Shown: one piece after another, positions 57,415-64,000 of the stretch
Numbering within the stretch: position 1 is the stretch's first letter
How the letters are laid out: each line of letters opens with the position of its first letter
Position numbers and translations under genes: made by a program
The notes under the pieces: model-generated
The model's database searches: none
What the model was told of the DNA's origin: nothing
Seen by the model: only the letters and a program-made list of their open reading frames with translations
Assembly (NCBI GenBank): GCA_037903475.1
Contig: JBAJFG010000451.1
Coordinates: 124,001-188,000, forward strand
DNA: 64,000 nucleotides
From: Ancylostoma caninum
Taxonomy: Eukaryota; Nematoda; Chromadorea; Rhabditida; Ancylostomatidae
Direction of reading: 5' to 3'

Positions 57415-57815
57415 AATTTTTGTAATCTTTATTTTTTTTCAAGGAAACGGTCGGCTAAACAAGGTTCAATTATGACTATCACATCCGGATAATGCGTTGC
57501 TTCTCGCATTTCAAAAGCTTAGTAGAAATCTAGCACAGACTAAGCTCTACAAAAGGAAAATTTCACACTAAAACAGCAAAAAACAGGCGAATTAGTAGAG
57601 GCAGAGACAAGAAGTATAAACACTGATCAATAGAAATCTGTCAAAGAAATCCTGTTTAGGCGGAAGCGACACAACAATTAGGCCGACGACGGTTCCACGG
57701 CGTCTGTTATCTAGGAATGTATTGTGTTAGTATCCAAGGAATCACTATGCTGCAGCAAAAACAGCGCAAATGATCGATAGTTGCGGGTGGCTGCAGGCGA
57801 CTTGCGGCGCGTACG
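57415..57815. repeat. Outer flank of the segmental duplication, unit 2
   Basis: Matches 28334-28740 in the same orientation. In this unit only about 950 bp separate the flank from the synthetase stop, against about 6.5 kb in unit 1, where transposons have been inserted. Confidence 0.6.
57678..57710 (-). CDS. Candidate short terminal exon, unit 2 counterpart
   Basis: Minus-strand ITDAVEPSSA then TAA follows an acceptor TTCCTAG with CTAAC upstream. It aligns with 28600-28632 without gaps and with mainly synonymous changes. Upstream exons are unknown. Confidence 0.3.
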   Translation of the reverse strand: MTDAVEPSSA

Positions 57816-58768
57816 GTCAGCACACGACCTCAGGAGCTGCTCCAAACTGTACCAGCAATCATTCACGCCGAGTCATGCTGGGGCAAACGTACATATATAA
57901 CTGTGCATAATTAACATAAAAAAGCGCACAACATCAGGATAGATATGATACAAACATGTACTTCTTGTTCACATATAGTAAAGCAATGACATGCAATATA
58001 GCAATCACAATCATTTAATGATTGTGCATTTACACAGAGACAACAATAAAAGCCGTACAGTACAACACATGAACGATCGATCTAGTACAGGTAGAGAGAA
58101 GCAACAACAACGTACATGGGTTCACAGTCGTAACACAACGCCGAATATGAGGCAGAATGATAGTTACAGAGTGGGAGATATGTTGATAAACCACTGCCAC
58201 AGCGAAGTACGACAAACGTTCACTATCAATCCATATCTATACTGTTCAAGACCCACATCTCCCGGGGATAATTCGAAAATGTGCATTAGCGCTGTGGGTT
58301 AAGACGAAATGTTTTGGGCATTAATGCGTAACGACGAGAACTACATTTATCAACGATGATAGATCTGACGATATTGTGGAGCTATCTGCCATAAATCGTT
58401 ATTTCATTGGAAGCTGGCGAAAAAGATCCGTTATTCCCTGAGGATTAATAATTGTTGAGAAAGCAAGAATTAACGACTCGTGAATGTGAGACACGATTTC
58501 GGTAGGTAACGCTCAGACCTGCTGGATGTACCCTGTGCTCAGAATGTCTCGTAATTCGTGCAAGAGATTTCCAGAACAGCGCCACTTCTCCAGTGGGGAG
58601 TGATTTCAGTGGGACGTATACCTTAGAGATGGTCATACCACGTTCAGCAGCCAATTCTTAGTTGACTAGAGGACTGATATGGAAGAACTGTATAGATAGA
58701 TTCACAGTGGGGAGCAGCGCACACAGCCTAGCGCCGCCCCCACCCGCTGGCGGGCGAAGGACGAGTTC
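57816..58768. other. Region downstream of synthetase copy B
   Basis: No gene is supported. If the candidate terminal exon at 57678-57710 is real, its upstream exons could lie here on the minus strand. Confidence 0.4.
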
Positions 58769-61700
58769 TTATAAGTCTTGGAAATGAGACACGACCTGCT
58801 GCAAGCCAAGTTCAATCTTCGACTGTTCTCGAATCTCGAACTTTTTCACTTTTCCGGTGACGGTTAGTGGGAATTCGTGTTCCTTCTTGAAGAGGATGTA
58901 TCTCGGAATTTTGAAGTGAGCAATCTGAAATGAAATCATTACGTAAGTAACAAAAATTAGATTATTTATTTACCTTCCCCTTGCACCAGTTCTTGATTTG
59001 CTCCTCGGTTACATTTCCAACGGCGGATTCGTGCAGCCGGACCCATGCACACACCGACTCTCCGTATCGTTCGTCAGGAACACCCACAATCTGAACGGTT
59101 CGTAATCCTATTGAAACTCTAAGAATTACAACAGGTCACATTTTCAGCGGCCTGATATGCACCAGGAGTTCATCTTGTCTCCTAATAATCCATAAAGTGG
59201 ACTGAACCTAGGTTTTCTGCACCTAATGGATAGAGTAGAACATCACAGCACTAAATCCCTGAGCCTGTCGGGACCCTCGATGCTGCAGCGGGGGGAGAGT
59301 AAATCCAAAAAGAAAATCGAGCGCTCCCGAATCACCTTAAGGTACCAATAGGGTATGTGAGACTTTCGCAGAAGCTTCAACACAGTAGAACATATCGTCA
59401 AAGGTAGCAAGATCACATAAGCTTGCAGAAAACGTCAGATCTCTTTTGTCCAAACGTCCGTAAACTGCTGTAAGGCCTTCTATTTATATGAGGACCCCGA
59501 CGACTTCAAGACAACGGAGCCGGCCAGGAATAAGTTGATGTAGTGGAGAAATACTAACTGTGCGAACCGAACGACCCCTTCCCACCCTTATCACCTCATT
59601 ACTGTAATGGCGATCGAGGAGTGTCAAGACGATCTGATAGCCTTGAACCTTTTCCCATTCGTCTTCGAGTTTGTAATCAGGAAGTCAAAGTCAACGGAAC
59701 GATCCCAACTCGAGGAAAGCTCTTTTTACGCATACATCGTTGAGAGATGAAAGTGGGAATGAGGTCACCAGATGCATCGGTTAGGGATATGCAGTGGGTA
59801 ACATGCTGAGTGGAAAACGAAAATGGATCGTCGAAATTCCCGAAAATGAATTAACGAATGAACTTGTTAAATTTGTCTTTGTTTTATTGTTTCTTCTTAT
59901 TTCATACTAAAACTAACATTGTTAGTGATTTTTTTATTCCACGTCGTCCCAAAAGCGTTGCAAACGCTACTTTCTTCCCCCCCCCGGGCTTACCACACAT
60001 GTGCCCGGCACTGGGTGTTGAAAACGCTACTCACTTGGGCACCAATCTAAAGTTTGGAACGATGGCCAATGGAACAAGGCAGCCACAGACGGTACTGGCG
60101 TAGGTCGCAACGCCTGGATGGTAGAACTCTAACTTGTCCGATTTGACCCAACATCGTTAATGGCCGAATGAGATGTATCCTCCGTTGGTCTAAATGCCCA
60201 CTACCAAAGCAGCCGCCGCATTTGTAGTTGGGTCAATTTTGTATTATTAATTTATAATAATAAGCCATGGATCTTACATGTGCATCTTCGATTTTCGGAT
60301 GCTTGAAGAGGAACTGCTCCACTTCGGTTGGGTAGATATTTTCGCCGCCACGAACGATCATGTCTTTCGAACGGCCTACTATCGAGATCGTACCATTATC
60401 ATGCATCACAGCGATGTCACTGAAAACGACAATATGGATTAAGAAGTTTATCTCCCCTTTTTCCCCAAGTATTATAGCCAAATCCTACCCCGTATGATAC
60501 CACCGGTCTTCGGTGATTTCTTTTTTTGTCTGTTCTTCACTATTCCAGTAGCAACGCATCACGGAATAGCCTCGTACTATGACTTCACCCTTCTCGCCCC
60601 GAGGTAGGATTTTACCATGTTTGTCGACAATGGCAGCCTGGAACGAATCTCTTTATAGAGGAAGAATAGCCTCCACATATTTACATATATCTTTGATCAT
60701 TCGGCGAAAGAGTGTCAACAAATAAAGAGAAATTACGGAAATTGTGTTCAGAGTTTTCGCTCAGAAAATCAGCGAGTGTGTCATGTAAGCGTGCTGTGAA
60801 GTCTCAGCTGGAAATTACTGTAATTTTATGGCTCAATTGCACTCTTTTCGAGCGGAGAACAAGTCGTTCAATTAGCGACATCAATTCCCAAGCAACAAAG
60901 CACATCTTTGTACATAATTCGATCTCCTCTATCGATATTTATAGTAGCCGTTGTTTCACCTCTAGGTGGTCCATGATATGTCCAACGCTCTTGATTCGCT
61001 GCTCGGGAGGGTCATCCCGAATTGACATGAACGAGACAGGTGATGTCTCGGTGGTTCCATAGCACACCTGAATGGAAAAAAATTTCACTGGTTACTGAAG
61101 TGGGACAATCGCGCAACATAAGCATTGTGAGTGTTAGGAGCAGAAACTCAGGTGGCCAATGCGGAAATAGAAACAAAGAAGCGTGATAAGCCATGAATAC
61201 TGACCTGCATATCCGTCATATGCATTTCATTCACAAGACGCCGACAAAGCGTGATGGGGCATGGGGCTCCGGCGATGAATCCTAAAACAACATCTCGTCC
61301 TACTAACTTCGTGAGTTTAATTAACTTTGCCACTTTATTCCTGCTCATTCAAACTACTTGTCCTATTTTCACCTCTACATCCACGCAAAGAAATTACATG
61401 GTGTGGGTCATTATGAGGCAAAAGAGGGCGTGTGATATTTCTCTGATTTGGTCATCGAGTGTGGGGAGCGGTCAATCTAGAAATATGATCCGCCTTGCTT
61501 TGTCTCAAAATAGCTTACACCCTCAAATTTCGATCGTACCACGTTACCTGATCGAATGCTGTCGTAGTTGTATTTGTGGTAATCGGGGTGATTCAGCATA
61601 TCGATGAACATAGTGGGAGTCCCATAAAGCGCTGTACATCTGAAACCAGACTTTGAGGAACCACATCTGAAACCAATCAATGAATCGATTCGCACTTTTC

Positions 61701-63784
61701 TTCATCGACCGCCTGGAGAGCTGCTAACGCTTCGAAGCTAGGCGCAGGAAAGACGCAAGTTTGCAGATGTGTGAGGGCGGCCAGCACTCCAAGCACACAT
61801 CCGAAACAGTGGTAGAGTGGATTTGGAATACAAATGATGGTTTTCTGAAAAGGTCGGCCTTCTCAACGATAGCGAGATTATCTTTTGGCTCTGCAGAAGT
61901 ACCTGTTCATGGTAACCGGCACGGATTCCTATGAAAAACGCGTTATTCAGGACATTGTGATGGGTTAGAGTAGCTCCTTTCGGTTGTCCCGTAGTGCCCT
62001 AAACAGAGAAGGTCCTTCCTTTTACCACTCAATGTCATTTTTCAGAACTTACACTTGTGTACTGGATATTTATCGGATCGTCTGGTTGAATTTCGCGTTC
62101 CGTTTTCGCCAACTTTAACCTATCGTCCTCTGTGCCCATTTTCATCACATCGCTGTATTTCCATGCACCACTAAAATAATCCAAGTCATAAAAGACAAAG
62201 AGTATTTGCTGAGTAGCAACTTACGGATATGGCTTGTCTTCCGTATCGCCAAAAATGATGAGGTGTCGAAACACAGGGAAACATGACGATGAAACATCGC
62301 TTCTGCCAGGCGGCCTAAGGCCGATCTCTGGGATCACATCCTGAAATTTTCACAAGCAACTTAGATTCGTCGAGCAAAATAGTTGAATAAAGGAAACTTA
62401 CCTTAATGCTCTGATAGTAGTTGGACTTTTTGAAGCCCGGCGGGGTAATAAGTGCCTTGATGTCCACCTTGCCAAGAGCGAAGCGAAGTTCTTCGGATTG
62501 GTAGGAAGGGTTGATATTGACCTAAAATACGGACTTTGTACAGTGCCTTGAATGTCGTATAATGTGCTATGGTTAGTAAAAACTGCAAATCAGTGGGCGT
62601 AGTTTCTCATGTCGAAAACGAAAAGAGTTAACGAGTGACGTTGAAGCGTATCAGACCAAAAATTTGCCCAAGAAAATGGAAGAGAGCTGAGAGTTGTTGT
62701 GTTGTCGAAATGTGTTGGATGGGAAAATTCGCTTGCTATTGTTATACATGACAAGAAATATCTTCGGAATGTCGTATAAATCCAAAAAAAAGACGCAGTG
62801 TATGTGGACATTAATATCTCTATAGCCTCTGAGCCAGAATAAAAACTATGGTGCTAGATTATTTGATCTGTAATAGAAAGCATCCCGCAACATGTGATAT
62901 TTGATGTAGCCTGTCATGCGTTCATATTTTTCATTCCATTACTTCTTCCTATTTTTATGGTTATTCGGACAATATTATGTCTGCTCATTCCTAGTATGAC
63001 CTCTATTTCAACATTTTTTTTCACAAATTAGGTGCGTAAATACAGGCGCTCCCGTTTACGCAGTAATCTCAGAATGGCCCTCATTTTGGTTACCTTTTCC
63101 TAATATTTCCAGTACTTACTGTTTCATTCATCTCCAATTCACGAAATGATTGAAATTCCTCACTCTAACCTATCGCCCGAAGCTATGCCCTATGAATTGC
63201 GAAGCAGTCTGCCAACTTGCTCCATAAAGCCACGCCCACGGCCACGCCCATCGAGCAAATAGCTTGCCACCGACAAATTAGACCCTTCCGTCCTGATGTC
63301 TTTAGTCCTATTGAAAGTGTCGTGCATTATCACCATCAGTCCAGAAACTGTAGCCCGCGAATGCACAGACGGTCGGCCACATGTAACGAATTATGTGGCA
63401 CAGAAGTAAAGTTCAATATGGATTTATTCGTTTGCCAATAACCTCTCCTTTCCCACTGTCCAAAGATTGAGCAAAATTCGGAGAACCATAAAGGAACGGA
63501 GCACTTACCAACACCATGCCACCCAGTGCAGTGGCAAATTGCGCTGTCACCCATTCGTAGGTGTTCGGTCCCCATATACCTACGCGATCGCCCTTCTCCA
63601 CTCCCAAATGGATTAGGCCACAGGCAAGACGTTCAGCCTGAAAGGCAGGGTGTTAGCAGAATGTGGTTGAGGTGAAAAAGTGTTTCACGGAGGAAATCTC
63701 TCGCAAACTCACGTCCTTCAATAGTTGATGGTATGTACGTCGAATGTTTTCCCGTTTGAATATCACAAACTCCTTGTTTGGGGT
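58769..63784 (-). CDS. Acyl-CoA synthetase, ACSF2/acs-2 type, copy B (5' end outside window)
   Basis: Exons in gene order: 63784-63713, 63637-63509, 62521-62402, 62340-62225, 62170-62053, 61998-61903, 61844-61696, 61639-61548, 61281-61205, 61067-60960, 60637-60489, 60419-60278, 59090-58974, 58924-58769, giving 546 residues to a TAA at 58769-58771. Lengths match copy A exon for exon, apart from the last. All introns read here are GT-AG. Motifs: [13 protein letters not shown] (ATP-binding loop), [24 protein letters not shown] (intact hinge), [16 protein letters not shown], and [15 protein letters not shown] with the catalytic Lys. Human ACSF2 is about 615 aa, so roughly 60-90 N-terminal residues, including any mitochondrial targeting peptide, lie beyond base 64000. 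Predicted role: activation of medium-chain fatty acids for beta-oxidation. No disabling change was seen, so this is the better candidate for the functional copy. Confidence 0.9.
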
Positions 63785-64000
63785 CTAAAAAAGGTGTTAG
63801 CAGATTGTATGTTATTAAGATAAGATTGTTGCAAAAGTATAATCGTCTCAGAATTGGTGGAGGAATCAATCATGTGTAGCCAAGCAACAGCCCAAGAGAG
63901 TACAATTTACTATTAGAGGAATGTATGCACCTTTAGTTTACAGTTTTTGTTTCTGCAACCCAGAACAACCAGAACTATGTCTCAAATCGGTGGACCGTGT
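63785..64000. other. 5' intron of synthetase copy B
   Basis: The acceptor TTTTTTAG at 63785-63792 (minus strand) shows that an intron continues to the right. No further exon was recognised before the window ends. Confidence 0.55.

Noticed and set aside
1..64000. CRISPR arrays, bacterial operons, rRNA genes
   Set aside because: No regularly spaced direct repeats with unique spacers, no Shine-Dalgarno-led gene strings and no rRNA-like sequence were seen.

Overview
The window looks like nuclear DNA of a parasitic clade V (strongylid, hookworm-like) nematode. The support is short exons with TTTCAG- or TTNCAG-type acceptors, small introns, a probable trans-splice acceptor right before a start codon, secreted cysteine-rich proteins of a nematode type, and a dense mix of RTE-like, Penelope-like, mariner, Transib/RAG1-like, tRNA-derived and inverted-repeat elements. 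No bacterial-type operon, rRNA gene or intact canonical tRNA gene was seen.

Layout. 1-20.6 kb is repeat-rich and gene-poor: a Penelope-like relic (1.9-2.5 kb), several MITE families, a TIR element (6.7-7.6 kb), a large foldback element (about 9.09-13.43 kb) whose left arm is interrupted by a nearly intact RTE-like retrotransposon (9264-12420, perfect 17-bp target-site duplication, tRNA-Leu-like 5' end), another foldback (15.4-16.1 kb) and a 76-nt miRNA-precursor-like hairpin (17705-17780). 20.6-28.3 kb on the plus strand holds the secreted-protein genes: a 295-aa multi-exon cysteine-rich protein, a 55-aa secreted peptide candidate and a 175-aa paralogue of the first. 28.3-41.3 kb and 57.4-64.0 kb (past the window end) are two copies of a segmental duplication. 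Each carries a minus-strand acyl-CoA synthetase gene of the ACSF2/acs-2 type with 14 recognised exons of matching phase. Copy A (35234-41324) has been invaded by transposons and has a lost splice acceptor, a TGD-to-TRD change and a lost stop codon. Copy B (58769-63784, its 5' end outside the window) looks healthy. Between the copies, 41.9-57.4 kb holds Penelope-like, mariner, tRNA-SINE and Transib/RAG1-like relics plus MITE pieces, with no gene I can support.

Functions. The synthetases would activate medium-chain fatty acids with ATP and CoA, by homology in mitochondria, feeding beta-oxidation. The cysteine-rich proteins have signal peptides and basic cleavage sites and are probably exported. 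The two gene families show no visible functional link; they are simply neighbours in a transposon-rich region. Exon borders were placed by reading splice signals and checked by phase arithmetic and by comparison of paralogues. No database search was possible.
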